Source: Porites lobata
Lineage: Eukaryota > Cnidaria > Anthozoa > Scleractinia > Poritidae
Reading direction: 5' to 3'
Assembly: GCA_942486035.1 (NCBI GenBank)
Contig: CALNXK010000038.1
Coordinates: 366,001 to 430,000 of the forward strand
DNA: 64,000 bases
In this document: positions 46,752 through 57,233 of the stretch, in pieces
Numbering within the stretch: the stretch's first letter is position 1
How the letters are laid out: each line of letters begins with the position of its first letter
Position numbers and translations under genes: made by a program
The notes under the pieces: generated by a model
Seen by the model: only the letters and a program-made list of their open reading frames with translations
Told to the model about the DNA's origin: nothing
Database searches by the model: none

Positions 46752-47697
46752 TTATATCTTTTCATTAAAATTTTTGGAAACACGCTTTTTAGGCTTGTCA
46801 ACATAAAGAAAATCATATGGTTCTTGTGTGGCTCTCTGATAGTGAGATTTGATGATCCCAAGTTCTCTGTATATCATATTCTGCTCATTGCTGGAAGGAA
46901 ACTCAAAGATACAATGATGTGTGCAGTTTAATCAGATTGTTTTATCAGTGCCATAATAGCTCTGAGATAAATAGATGCAGCTGCAGTTTTTATTTTTTGA
47001 ATTAGTAAAGTAGGTGGGGATCTCAGCATCATTCTATGTTCTTGTATTAAGGTAATCATAAAAAATGACCGGCTTTTGATTGTCGCATGGCATTTTATCC
47101 AGCGGAATTATTTTATCATTGCTGGCTTCAACAATAGGATAACCGGCTTCTTCACTAATAGGTCAGAATAGGTCTATTACATGCTGATACTTGCTCTGTT
47201 GCAGATTTTTGGCATACTGGTGTCGGGAATTGTGCGGCAATAGCGTGCGTACATATATCGTATAATATTTTTATCCTTTTGGCTTTATTATATGTCAAGT
47301 TGATGGCAACGTTGATTGCTAAATAATTAGCTCATGATCTCCGATAAGTTCAAGGAACAGTCACGAAGTAAACTTTGATAACTGATAAGATATTTGCGTT
47401 TCTTAATTGATATCGTGGAAATAATACTAAATGTCAATCACTTTGTAATAATATAGGTTAAGTTTTATGTGTAATGGGGGAGTTGAGGGGAGAATTTCAC
47501 GCTATCAAAAACCAACTTGTTGTGCCGAAAATATCAAGTGAATTTTCGTGGATTTCTATGAATATGGGGGCAATTCCCGAAACAGGTATATATTGTCATA
47601 ATACAGCAATCTATAGATCATATCCAGAGGAAGATTAGTTTTGCCTGAACCTGAAGGACCGCATACCAGCATCCTAAAACATCTATCAGACATAAAT
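46752..47697 (-). pseudogene. Polinton packaging ATPase (FtsK/HerA-A32 type)
   Basis: ATG near 47693. Walker A VCGPSGSGKTN lies at 47666-47634. Walker B-like KPVIFYDYLN lies near 47090, followed by CIYLSQSYYGTDK (sensor-like) and HCIFEFPSSNEQNMIYREL. It ends with TAA at 46752-46754. In the C-terminal half (47215-46752) one frame carries TGA, TAG and TGA stops. About 400 bp between the Walker A and B parts (47220-47600) do not read as ATPase and may be an insertion or a degenerate stretch. Function in the family: pumping DNA into capsids. Confidence 0.65.
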
Positions 47698-47754
47698 GGA
47701 ACTTTTTGTTTATAAAACTGTGAAAGGTTTGAACCCAGGAGTCATTTCAAAAGT

Positions 47755-48329
47755 AGGTTGAGTTTGATTGTCCGGGTGAACGTAGTCCTGAACGTAGTCC
47801 TGTTCTATTGTCACAGTTAAACAGTCGTCTATTGTCAGTCAAATTGTCAGTTCTCCAGCCGTTCTCTCGTAGTTAGTTTTGCTTGATCTAGTCAATAAGT
47901 CGTTTGTACGGCGCTGGTAACTGTTGGCTACTAACAAACGTCATTGAATCGTAGCCAACGGTTACCAGCGCCGTACAAATGACTTATTGACGAGATCAAG
48001 CAAAACTAATTACGAGAGAACGACTGGAGAACTGACAATTTGACTAACAATAGACGACTGTTTAACTGTGACAATAGACGGATCGAAACGCACCAATTAC
48101 TGATTACTAGTCTTCATAGCCAATAACATCACGGCTTAACTGACAGACGACCAATAACATCGTGACGTAATTGACCAATCAGATCAATAACCAGAGTATA
48201 ATACCATCAACTGACGTGATACAACTCACTTTGACTCTAAAGATGACAACCGCACAGGTTGTCGAAACGTCAGTCATTGTCAACAGTCCTATTCAGGACT
48301 ACGTTCACCCGGACGATCAAACTCAACCT
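47755..48329. mobile_element. Foldback unit with long hairpin
   Basis: The outer inverted ends (AGGTTGAGTTTGAT..TCCGGG at 47755 and its complement at 48329) bracket an inner hairpin (47808-47932 against 47953-48075, arms of about 120 bp, about 95 percent paired, loop about 20 bp). The right part holds GATGACAACC-GCACA-GGTTGTCGAAAC, resembling the hammerhead core of some Penelope ends but with the CUGAUGA start altered. Probably a non-autonomous Penelope-related unit. It lies just 5' of the packaging ATPase start. Confidence 0.55.
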
Positions 48330-48395
48330 AATTTTTGTTTATAGTTGTTTAACATCATAGTTGAGTATTTAGTCCCAAAACCACCTACCTATGAA

Positions 48396-48532
48396 GAATC
48401 ATTACCGTATTTTAAAGGGCAAGAAACAAGTATATGTTGATCCTCAATATTTACCGCCAGACCCTCCAGAATAAGATAAGGATGAAGTTCCTAACTATAC
48501 TTTAGACGAGGAAGGCAGAACCTAATGAGATA
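48396..48532 (+). other. Degraded short coding-like stretch
   Basis: Starts MKNHYRILKGKKQVYVDPQY in frame from 48391, with stops after 26 codons and frame changes. It precedes the ORF at 48533 and may be its 5' part. Confidence 0.3.
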
Positions 48533-49003
48533 TTGAAAGATCTGGAAATCACTGATTATGATAATGTTGAGAAGATTATAAGTCAGCCTGAAATAACACG
48601 CAAAAAGATAAAATCATACCTTAATAAGGTAATACATAATGCAAATTTACGCAGAAACCAACTAAAAGGTTATAAGACACGAGTTACAAACCCATATAAG
48701 AAGGGTGAGATAGGAGAAGCGCAAAGGGCCCAGGAAAATAAAAGAATAGATGATGCAAGAATTGTTTTGAACCAATATATCAAATATTATGAGACTAAAA
48801 TAGAGGGGAAAAAAGGTATGCGAAAAAGAGGCGGTAACGTGATGTTTTTCAATAATCCCAAAACTTTGCTAAAGAAGTTAGAATTAATTATTGAGAACCT
48901 GTTGATAAAGCTGAACATGCAAAATTGTATAAGCAATATTTTAATCCAATTTAATTATATAACATATGGAACAAGAAATAGTTTTATCCTCCTATTCGGT
49001 TAA
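48533..49003 (+). CDS. Polinton coiled-coil protein, unknown role
   Basis: 156 aa, strongly basic and helical (RKKIKSYLNKVIHNANLRRNQL, QENKRIDDARIVLNQYIKYYE). It has a GMRKRGGNVMFFNNPKTLLKKLEL region, then the frame drifts (the tail does not look coding). It overlaps the start of the next ORF at 48966. It looks like a conserved small structural or scaffold gene. No family recalled with confidence. Confidence 0.5.
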   Translation: MKDLEITDYDNVEKIISQPEITRKKIKSYLNKVIHNANLRRNQLKGYKTRVTNPYKKGEIGEAQRAQENKRIDDARIVLNQYIKYYETKIEGKKGMRKRGGNVMFFNNPKTLLKKLELIIENLLIKLNMQNCISNILIQFNYITYGTRNSFILLFG

Positions 49004-49760
49004 AAACAACGGTAGCAATAAACCTGGAAACTTTGTAAGCAAATTCACAAGACCAATAGTCTTAGATAATAATCATGAGTATGCTATTGGTTTAAAGAGA
49101 ATAATGAACATGAGCGTTACTTGGTTCAATGTAAATGCTGGGTATGTTATTCAGCTCATCCGATTTAACAGCGATTCAGGAACTAATTTTACAAATATAT
49201 CGTTTCCGCCAGGTGTATGGAATTATAGTGATTTTAATTCATACATCAAACAAAAGACGGTTATAAAAGCATCTGGTAAAGACGATGAGTACCCCGTCAC
49301 TCTTGCATTTGATGAGACGATTTCCAAAGTAATAATAACATTGAAAACCAATTACCAGCTTGATCTCACCAAATCCAATTTTTATGAGCTGATTGGGTTT
49401 GATAAAAAAGTTCTCACAGCTTCATGCAATGTGGGCATAAAAGTACCAAATCTTTCTCAAGACACTGATATCCTCAACATTCATTATGATTTAGTCAATG
49501 ATAGTCTTGTGGATGGTGAAGAAAAGTGACATGATTTACAGCTTTAGTACAATTAAGCGTCCTAAAACCATCATATAGTTTTACTCTTGAACCAAGAAGA
49601 ATCACATATAATCCAATTAATAAACAAACTATCAGTTCTATCAGAATGTATATCACAGATGGTAAAAGACGTTTCGTGGATTTAAACGGAGCTGATACTT
49701 CATTCAGTTTGATTTTGAGACGATTGGAACTAATGACCCGGACTCTCCAAGGAGCTTCAA
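48966..49760 (+). pseudogene. Polinton capsid-like (penton / minor capsid?) protein
   Basis: ATG 48966 opens 187 codons of beta-rich sequence without charged runs (EIVLSSYSVKNNG, NNHEYAIGLKRIMNMSVTWF, FPPGVWNYSDFNSYIKQK, KVIITLKTNYQL). After the stop at 49527 the coding text continues in other frames to about 49760 (IYSFSTIKRPKTI, NKQTISSIRMYITDG), so the gene is frameshifted. A jelly-roll minor capsid (penton-like) assignment is inferred from position and composition, not from a diagnostic motif. Confidence 0.45.
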
Positions 49761-50076
49761 AAGTATTTGCTTGAAATGTAACACAGCCAGGTTTTTAGAC
49801 CAAGAAATTAGCTGCTGCATGTGATTTAAATTGCTATTTTATATCCTTTTATTTTTTGGGTCCGCAGTAATTGGCTTTAGCTGTTGCGGTGTCCCTGGCC
49901 AAATGTTTAAGTTATTATTAGTGTATTGTTACGTTCTTATTACTAGTGTTTGTATATCTTCAGTGTTTTTTTCTCTGTATATTTCAGGGCAAAGCTAATA
50001 AAATAAAAAATAAAAATAAAAAAAATAATAGCTTAATTTATATAACATTATAATATAGACGAAACCATATGAGTTC
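49761..50076. other. Non-coding interval within the Polinton
   Basis: AT-rich sequence including an AAT/AAA-rich stretch (50000-50035). No ORF with recognised similarity. Confidence 0.4.
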
Positions 50077-50330
50077 ATGAGATTTTTTCGCTCAAAGATG
50101 GGTAGATTTGTGTATAAGCACAAAGGAAGTGGTATAATTGTCGACAATATCCTCAAACCAATGAGGAGAGTTGCATCTTCAGTAGCCAAACCAGTTGTCA
50201 AACCATTTGCCAAAAAAACACTACAATCAGGTATTTTTCACATGCCGGTGAGAATTTGGGTAAAAAAGCTGCTGAAAAAGGTGGCGATTTTATTATGAAA
50301 AAGCTGGCATGTATTTGTATTTCAATCTTG
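50077..50330 (+). CDS. Small basic Polinton protein
   Basis: Basic, Lys/Val/Ala-rich polypeptide (MGRFVYKHKGSGIIVDNI, SSVAKPVVKPFAKKTLQSG). It shifts frame near 50230 into MGKKAAEKGGDFIMKKL. Such short basic proteins occur beside capsid genes in Polintons and may bind DNA or membranes. Unassigned. Confidence 0.4.
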
Positions 50331-50357
50331 TATTTCGTGTATTTCAATCTATATGGC

Positions 50358-50720
50358 GATATGGAGCAATTGTCATCTAAACCCAAGTTTAAGGTTGGCG
50401 ATAAGGTCAGGATAAGTAAGTACAAAAGAAAGGTGTTTGATAAAGGCTACACACCTGATTGGACTGAAGAGATATTCCTCATCGATAAAATCCAATCCAC
50501 AAATCCAATTACCTACCGGTTAAAGGATCTCAACAACGAGGTGATACAAGGGAGCTTTTACCAACCTGAATTACTAAAGGCAAAGCAATATGTATTCCGC
50601 ATTGATAAAGTTATTCGGAGAGATTATAAGAAGAAACAAGCTGTTGTGAAGTTGTTGGGATATAGCGACGACTTTAATTCTTGGATTCCATTTAGTGATT
50701 TACAAGATTTATCTAACTAA
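50358..50720 (+). pseudogene. Polinton integrase C-terminal domain, core absent
   Basis: Reads SSKPKFKVGDKVRISKYKRKVFDKGYTPDWTEEIFLI, the SH3-like C-terminal motif of retroviral-type (Polinton) integrases, then a YVFRIDKVIRRDYKKKQAVVKLLGY chromo-like tail. No D,D-35-E core is found upstream, where the small basic gene lies, so most of the integrase has been deleted. It ends with TAA at 50718-50720. Confidence 0.6.
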
Positions 50721-50908
50721 TGGATGATTATATTGTGAAATGTGTTGAAAACTGCACTCAGATATTTGCGATAAAGAAGAGTAACTAATTGATGAGCTAT
50801 ATTATAAAATCCGTGAAGTGGAGGAAAATGTTGCTGCAATGAGGCATAAACGATCTCTGATGAGAATATATGTTGAAAAGTTGAAAGAAACTATGGATGA
50901 CAACTGAT
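50721..50908 (+). pseudogene. Small coiled-coil Polinton ORF (degraded)
   Basis: Coding-like text starts MDDYIVKCVENC (50721), then continues in another frame as LYYKIREVEENVAAMRHKRSL ... MRIYVEKLKETMDDN with a TGA at 50906-50908. Helical; function unknown. The frame change disables it. Confidence 0.4.
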
Positions 50909-51091
50909 CTTCTTCATGTAATTTGTACTGATGTCATGAATGACAATCAAGAAAGAGTGATTGTAATCTAACATATAGTAAGTGTACTTATGCAGTGTAT
51001 CCTGTGTTTTTCCCATAATGGCCAAAAACATTCTTTGCTTCTGGCTGTTGAAACCACAACTATTTAAGAAAATATTATATATACTATAGCA

Positions 51092-51178
51092 ATGGCAATG
51101 ATAGAAAAAACATTCGCTCACGAGGATATGGAAATTGAGCTGACTTCATATATTGATGACAAGCAGAATATCTGGTTC
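51092..51178 (+). pseudogene. BRO-N gene, first fragment
   Basis: MAMIEKTFAHEDMEIELTSY ... KQNIWF is the start of a BRO N-terminal (DNA-binding) domain. The DIRS element begins right after the TTC codon, and the domain resumes at 58330. Confidence 0.6.
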
Positions 51179-51406
51179 TATCACATGACCAGAAGGCGGA
51201 GATCCCATGAGATAGCACAGCGCTTGCGCAAGTCACATTGCACGATTCGCGCTCAACGCGTAAAGTTCGTTCTTCGGATAACACCAGAATTTCTTTGGTT
51301 TTCTTACACGTATAGCTGGAGAGGCTAACGTAGTTGTTCTCAATTACACCCAGCTCAGGCGCTAACGTAGTTAGGGGCCAGTAATTAAGCGACCACGGCT
51401 CAAAAT

Positions 51407-52456
51407 ATGACACAAACCCCGGACGACATTGGGGTGAATATCACTGCCGAACAGGGTCAATTGTCGGAGAAGGCCTCCGCTAATACAGAGCTTGCGAACC
51501 TGTTTACGGCTGCTATGGCTCCTTTCGTGGGTCAGATGACAAAACTTAACGAAAACGTCAGTCTGCTGTTGAGCAGTCGCGATCCAGAGTCGGAGGAGGC
51601 CGGTGAAACCGCCTCTGCCGAAGCAGTCGAAGACTCTGGTCATGAAGGAGTAGATACGGAAGCAAGTCTATCTGCCATCCTGGACTCTAAGACCACGGAC
51701 AAAGCAGCGCCTAGGACAGGCGACGCTTTTTTACAAGAGCTCGCTCAAGATCTCTCTGTCAGAGAACAAACCTCCCCGCCAATTCATGAAGGTCTGGCGG
51801 GCATTTTTAACGGGCTTTTGTCAGAAAAGATGCCCGATGACAAGATCAAGGCGAAGCTAGACAAATATACACGGCCCGAAAACATCAACGGCTTGAGAAC
51901 GCCGAAGGTTAACCCCCTAATTTGGAGCCAGCTGTCCGCCACAATGAAAGCACAAGATGCTAGATCTCAGAAAGGGCAAAATGCTCTCATCGGCTCCGTA
52001 ATAGCCATGACCAAGGCTACCGATTTGGTTCTTGCAAAGTACAGCCAGGATAGAGATCTGATTACCCTCTTGGCAGACGCTATTGCAATGGCCCTTCAAT
52101 TCAACCACGAGGTTAACCACTCGCGGCGCGTGGCAATGAAGAAGGAATTGCATAAAGATTATGCAGCACTCTGCAACTCGTCCACTGTTGAAGGCTCTTC
52201 GGAGTTGTTGTTTGGCGACCTCTCCAAACTTGCTAAGGACATTTCTGAAGCCAACAAGTTAACTAAGAAGGTTCGCCCGCCGCATTCCACGAATTCCCGC
52301 GGTGACAAGTACGGGGGACGCTCAAGTTATGGTTCGAGCCAGGGAAACAGAAGATTTCACCCCTACTCAAAAGGGAAGGCCTATAATTTTTTAGGCAACA
52401 GCCGCTTCTCCAAACAAAGAAAGAAAAAGGACGGAGAGACGAGTCAGCGGCAATGA
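51407..52456 (+). CDS. DIRS Gag-like protein
   Basis: Intact 349-aa ORF. N-terminal acidic/Thr-Ser region (DTEASLSAILDSKTTDKAA), central helical region (DKIKAKLDKYTRPENINGLRTPKVNPLIW, TKATDLVLAKYSQDRDLI), and a C-terminal basic Ser/Arg/Tyr-rich tail (YGGRSSYGSSQGNRRFHPYSKG) probably for nucleic-acid binding. The stop overlaps the next start as ATGA (52453-52456), so coupled translation is plausible. Confidence 0.75.
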   Translation: MTQTPDDIGVNITAEQGQLSEKASANTELANLFTAAMAPFVGQMTKLNENVSLLLSSRDPESEEAGETASAEAVEDSGHEGVDTEASLSAILDSKTTDKAAPRTGDAFLQELAQDLSVREQTSPPIHEGLAGIFNGLLSEKMPDDKIKAKLDKYTRPENINGLRTPKVNPLIWSQLSATMKAQDARSQKGQNALIGSVIAMTKATDLVLAKYSQDRDLITLLADAIAMALQFNHEVNHSRRVAMKKELHKDYAALCNSSTVEGSSELLFGDLSKLAKDISEANKLTKKVRPPHSTNSRGDKYGGRSSYGSSQGNRRFHPYSKGKAYNFLGNSRFSKQRKKKDGETSQRQ

Positions 52457-53228
52457 ACATGCCAGAGGTATGTGATGAAAACATGACTCTCCCTAAAGGC
52501 CTCGAGCCTAGTATACTAAGTACACTCAAATTACAAACTAAATTTCAAGCAGGACAGCTTCGAAATTTCTTACTTCAATGGAAAACTGTAAAAACCGATC
52601 CCACTATACTTCAATTTGTTTCCGGGGTCAAAATAGAATTTCAAAACAATTCTCTGCCCATGCAACAACATAAGAGACCCAGTGTTTTTAATACTAAACA
52701 GCATGCTATTGTTAAAGCGGAAATCGATAAACTGCTCGCTGAAGGTGTTATTATACCCGCAGCACAGGAAACGGGGGAGTTTATCGCTACCATATTCCTT
52801 AGACCGAAAAAGGATGGCACGCACCGCACCATTCTCAGTCTTAAAGAGTTTAACGAATTCGTAGCTTATCATCATTTTAAGATGGATACCCTAGAGGCGG
52901 CTATCAGTATGATGAAACCAGGCTGCTTTATGGCATCCGTTGATCTCAAGGATGCTTATTACACCGTCCCCATTCACCCCTCTCACCAGAAATATCTCAA
53001 GTTTTGTTTCGACGGCACTATCTATCAATACACTTGCCTACCTAATGGCCTCGCCAGTGCGCCTCGTATTTTCACAAAATTACTCAAACCTATCTATGCT
53101 ACACTTCACAGCATGGGTCACTTAAATTCAGGCTACATTGATGATTCTTATCTCCAAGGGGATACTGTTGCGGACTGTCAACAAAACGTTGGAGACAGTC
53201 ACGTTATTTATTAGCCTAGGGTTTTTCA
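52453..53228 (+). pseudogene. DIRS reverse transcriptase, first part
   Basis: Reads KKDGTHRTILSLKEFNEFV, HHFKMDTLEAAISMMKPGCFMASVDLKDAYY (motif A Asp) and LPNGLASAPRIFTKLLKPI, with catalytic YIDDSYLQGD. A 1-nt frame change near 53180-53190 shifts to the frame TLETVTLFISLGFF. It is interrupted at 53228 by an element with a 9-bp TSD and continues at 54707. Confidence 0.8.
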
Positions 53229-54697
53229 TAGCCTCCCCGCAGACGTCCTTTGGGGTTCGTTTGTCACGCATTCATTTCTCCCCACGGACGTCTGCTAAAC
53301 AGAGCCGACTTTTACGTTCACCAATCACAGGCCGTTTACAGATTTTTGTAAAACGTAACCCGAGCCGCTTCTTAGGATTCGCACGATCAGTGAGGCTTTT
53401 GATCGAGTGTGCGAGAAATTTGTAATTAATACAGAGTTAAACAAGTATCAGAGAGAAGCTATCCTGCAAATGTTTATAGCGAAGACCGATGAGTTCATAA
53501 ATTTGCCGACGGGATTTGGCAAATCCCTTATCTCTCAAGCTTTGCTGCTTGTTTGCGACATATTGCGTGGAACTACTGGACATTACTGTTGATGTTGTTT
53601 CTCCCCTGGTAAATCTTGAAAGATCAATCTACAAAGCTGGAAAATATTGGTGTTCCTGCTGTAACGCTCAGTGATATTAGCAAAGAGAATATGAGGGTTG
53701 CCGATAGAGGGACTTTCTCTGTTGTTTACGGAAGCTCAGAAGCTTGGTTGAAGATCGATCGGTGGAGGAAATGTTAGCGAGTGACTTGTACAGTTAGTAT
53801 GTGGTCCTTGGTCGGCGACTTTCCCGAGCATGATTAAATATTTCGTCGAGAAATAAAATACAATGAACAATGAAAGGTTCAATGATTTATTGATTATAAG
53901 CATTCTTTCTTTCTTTGAAGGAGCGAGATTAAAGTTTGTTGACAGGTAGGTTAATTTGTAGTTCTAGCTTGAAGTTTGGACTCGGCAGCACCGTGGTCAT
54001 GTTTACTTAGCTTGTGAATAAATAAAACGCAATGGGAGGACGTGCCTTTTTGCAGAACAAGTTTTCAGATAAACGTTTTTCTGCCGTTGGAAGCACATTG
54101 CTGTAGACTTCGAATTTTTTGTTTTACCGACTCTTGAAAAAATATAACCAAATTTTGCGTACTGGTCCCATGACCTTGGAGGAATTACATTTCGCAAAAA
54201 AGGAAACGGCCTTTGTTTTCGAAGAATGCTTTGAATATCTTCCCTATACACGTTTACAAGTTCTCTTTTCTTAATACTTCGAATATATACAGAGTTAATA
54301 GTAATTATTGTTTTCGACCGCGCTGAAAACCGCTCCGCGCTCGTGTGGGAGACTGTTGTCTGAAGTCTTCAAAGAAAAGCAGATTATTTTACAGTCACAA
54401 CTTCCGAAAAAAATATACAGCTGACTGCAGCTTTATTGCATCGTTTCTGTGATTTCTTCAAAACGTTTGAGTCGTCTCATGTAGAAGATAGCCGTGCAAA
54501 TAAATAATTCACTTGAGAATACCAGAGACATCACTTATATCACGGCGCGTGATTGGCTGATCGTGACACAATAACTAACCGCTTATTGGCTTATTCAAAC
54601 AATCCAGAACGTAAAAGTCGGCTCTGTTTAGCAGACGTCCGTGGGGAGAAATGAATGCGTGACAAACGAACCCCAAAGGACGTCTGCGGGGAGGCTA
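53229..54697. mobile_element. 9-bp-TSD (mutator-like) element carrying a RecQ fragment
   Basis: Ends TAGCCTCCCCGC and complement, with inverted repeats of about 105 bp. Flanked by GGTTTTTCA at 53220-53228 and 54698-54706. The interior has a RecQ-like piece (53407-53770) and no transposase, so it is non-autonomous. The same TAGCCT end and 9-bp TSD occur at 15406-15481. Confidence 0.75.
53407..53770 (+). pseudogene. RecQ-like helicase fragment (captured)
   Basis: ELNKYQREAILQMF and FINLPTGFGKSLISQALLLV are the N-terminal helix and motif I of cnidarian RecQ-like helicases. After the TGA at 53590-53592 further text in another frame (STKLENIGVPAVTL, VADRGTFSVVYGSSEAW) continues the same family to about 53770. 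The DEAH and later motifs are absent. It differs in sequence from the helicase at 5843-7809. Confidence 0.65.
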
Positions 54698-54706
54698 GGT
54701 TTTTCA

Positions 54707-54819
54707 TCCATCCAGAAAAGTCGGTTTTCATTCCTACCCAGCGGTTGACATTCTTAGGGTTTGTTCTGGATTCGATTAGGATGACAGTTACGCCTACCGA
54801 AGCAAAAATCCAGAAAATC
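54707..54819 (+). pseudogene. DIRS RT continuation
   Basis: HPEKSVFIPTQRLTFLGFVL is the conserved block after the YIDD motif in DIRS RTs. It is cut by the next insertion at 54820 and resumes at 56006. Confidence 0.7.
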
Positions 54820-56005
54820 GGCTTGTACTAAAACATGGAACGCCGGAATGCCGGAACGCCGGAACGCCGGAATACTAAAACCCGGAACACAAAATTACTA
54901 AAACCCGGAACGCATGAAAAATAAATAAATCAAAAAATAATCAATATAAATAAAAAACTCGAAACTCGGATGTTAGGATCCCAAAAAAATGTTCTACCCG
55001 ATTACCAACACAATGCATTTGATTTTTGCGTTTGACCGCTGACTGTTCTCGCCGGCTTATTTAGAAATCCTAAGACCTGAAATTGGAGAATTTTCGATCC
55101 ATTTATTATACAATACGCGATGCGGTCGCTAAAATTAAAATATGGTCTGTTTGTAACACTTCGTGTCAAAGATCAACTGCACGCCACCTAATCATGACCT
55201 AATGACAAGTAGTGTATTCGCCGAATATTATCCACGTACAGTACCAGAGAGTACTTAACTTTGCGGTCGAACTGACCAACATTCACTGATATCATCAAAT
55301 AAAGCATACAGTAGTAGTAGTGGTGAAAAGGATAAAGCTCTAATACAGTAGTATTCGAAGAATCGATGAAACACTGAATCGAAACATTCCAAAACTCAAG
55401 TGCCTACCTCTTTTTTCCAGGCTTTTAGGACTGCTGCTAAACACAAAACAATAATTACTTAGCTGATATTTAATACTTTGTATATCTTAAACGTAATAAA
55501 CGAAAAGAAACGAGTCTTAGATAAAGAACGTAACAACACTTACCTCGCAGAAGCATCCATTTTCCCAACACTGTACCACTACATGTTACTCACATTATCA
55601 TAATCACATTTTGGCGGGAAACATCACCAAAATCTTTGCCACCCGGAAATAGAAGATCGACACAAAATATTAGATGGTTTCTTAAAACACATTATAATCA
55701 TCAATTAAAAATAAATATCACAGCAAAACGTTCTTACCAAATAAAGATAATCAAGATTTTTTTTTTTTTGGCAGGCGGGTTTGTGGGTGGGTGGGGATAC
55801 TGGGGGAATTTTCCTGTTTGAATTGAAGTACTCAGTTATGGGTTTTAGAAATACAGGTTTTAATTAATTCATTCATTTCTTTCTTTATTTTTTATTTATT
55901 TTAGCTAAAATGCGTTCCGGGTTTTAGTAATTTTGTGTTCCGGGTTTTAGTATTCCGGCCTTCCGGCGTTCCGGCATTCCAGCGTTCCATGTTTTAGTAC
56001 AAGCC
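54820..56005. mobile_element. 9-bp-TSD non-autonomous element with CCGGAACG repeats
   Basis: The ends GGCTTGTACTAAAACATGGA and complement are followed by tandem GGAACGCC/GGAATGCC units and AACCCGGAAC blocks in both termini. TSD is CAGAAAATC at 54811-54819 and 56006-56014. The interior is about 1 kb, AT rich, with no credible ORF. Mutator-like by TSD length only. Confidence 0.75.
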
Positions 56006-57233
56006 CAGAAAATCAAATCTAGTTGCGACACTCTCCTGAAGACCCCCATGCCCACTATAAAACAAGTCGCAGAGGTTATCGGCATTTTGGTGTCCAATTT
56101 CCCCGGAGCTCAATACGGGCCACTTCATTACAGAAACGTGGAACTTGACAAATATCTCGCCCTCGTGTTTAACAAAGGAAATTATGAAGGGAAAATACAG
56201 CTATCCCCCATGGCGCTACAAGAAATCCTGATGGTGGCTAAATAATGCTATTACCTTACACAGAGATATTCAACATCCCCGCCCCAGAGTGACAATTCAA
56301 TCAGATGCGTCCAAATTGGGGTGGGGAGCGGTTTTTGGGGCACAGAAAACAGGGGGAAGGTGGACCCCTTCGGAAACCGAATCTCACATCAACGTATTGG
56401 AATTGCTTGCAGCTTTCTTTGCCCTAAAATGTTATTGCAGCAAAATGGGGAACTGCCTCATACAGCTTCAGATCGACAATACCACGGCCATTGCGTACAT
56501 TAACAACATGGGGGGCTCTAAATCAAAAGAACTTGATCAACTGGCTTTTCAAATTTGGGAATGGTGTATAACTAGGCACATTTGGCTCTCCACTGTTCAT
56601 ATTGCTGGTCGGCTGAATACCGGTGCTGATGAAAAATCTCGCGTGTTTTCGGACAACCATGAGTGGATGTTAAACAAACAGTTGTTTGACGACATCCTAT
56701 CACACCACCCTGGGCTGGATTGTGATCTTTTTGCCAGCAGATTAAATTTTCAGATCAGCACTTACTGCTCGTGGCGCGGAGATCCACACAGTGCCCACAT
56801 CGATGCTTTTACTATGAACTGGAGTGGTTACGAATTTTATGCATTTCCACCTTTCAGCCTCCTCCCCAAATGTTTACAGAAAATCAGACAGGACAGAGTG
56901 CACGGAATACTCATTGCTCCTCTTTGGCCAACACAGACGTGGTTCCCTCTCCTGCTACAATACCTGTGCGATCAACCTTGGATTCTGCTTCCACGCCCGG
57001 ACCTTCTGAAACACCCCTCACACAGTCGACCCCACCCACTGCACAAGAAACTCCACCTAATGGTATGTCCTGTGTCAGGGGAGCCTTCAGCCGCTACAAC
57101 TTTTCAGAAGAAGTTACCGATGTGCTCATGGCCTCTTGGAGGTCAGGCACGCAGAAACAATACCAAACCTATCTTAACAAATGGATGGCGTTTTGCGGTG
57201 AGGGGAAGATTGCATACGATTCACCACCACTAA
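56006..57233 (+). pseudogene. DIRS RT end and RNase H
   Basis: The RT thumb-like segment KQVAEVIGILVSNFPGAQYG ends with a stop near 56243. The RNase H domain (56289-57233) opens with VTIQSDASKLGWGAVFG (catalytic Asp) and has NVLELLAAFFAL (Glu) and LQIDNTTAIAYIN (Asp). A C-terminal segment typical of DIRS follows (FASRLNFQISTYCSWRGDPH). It overlaps the recombinase ORF in another frame, as usual for DIRS. Confidence 0.75.

Noticed and set aside
48230..48290. Full hammerhead ribozyme in the foldback unit
   Set aside because: The CUGAUGA core is altered, so I report it only as hammerhead-like inside the foldback.
52570..52875. Minus-strand ORFs in the DIRS RT
   Set aside because: Shadow frames of the plus-strand RT with clear catalytic motifs.
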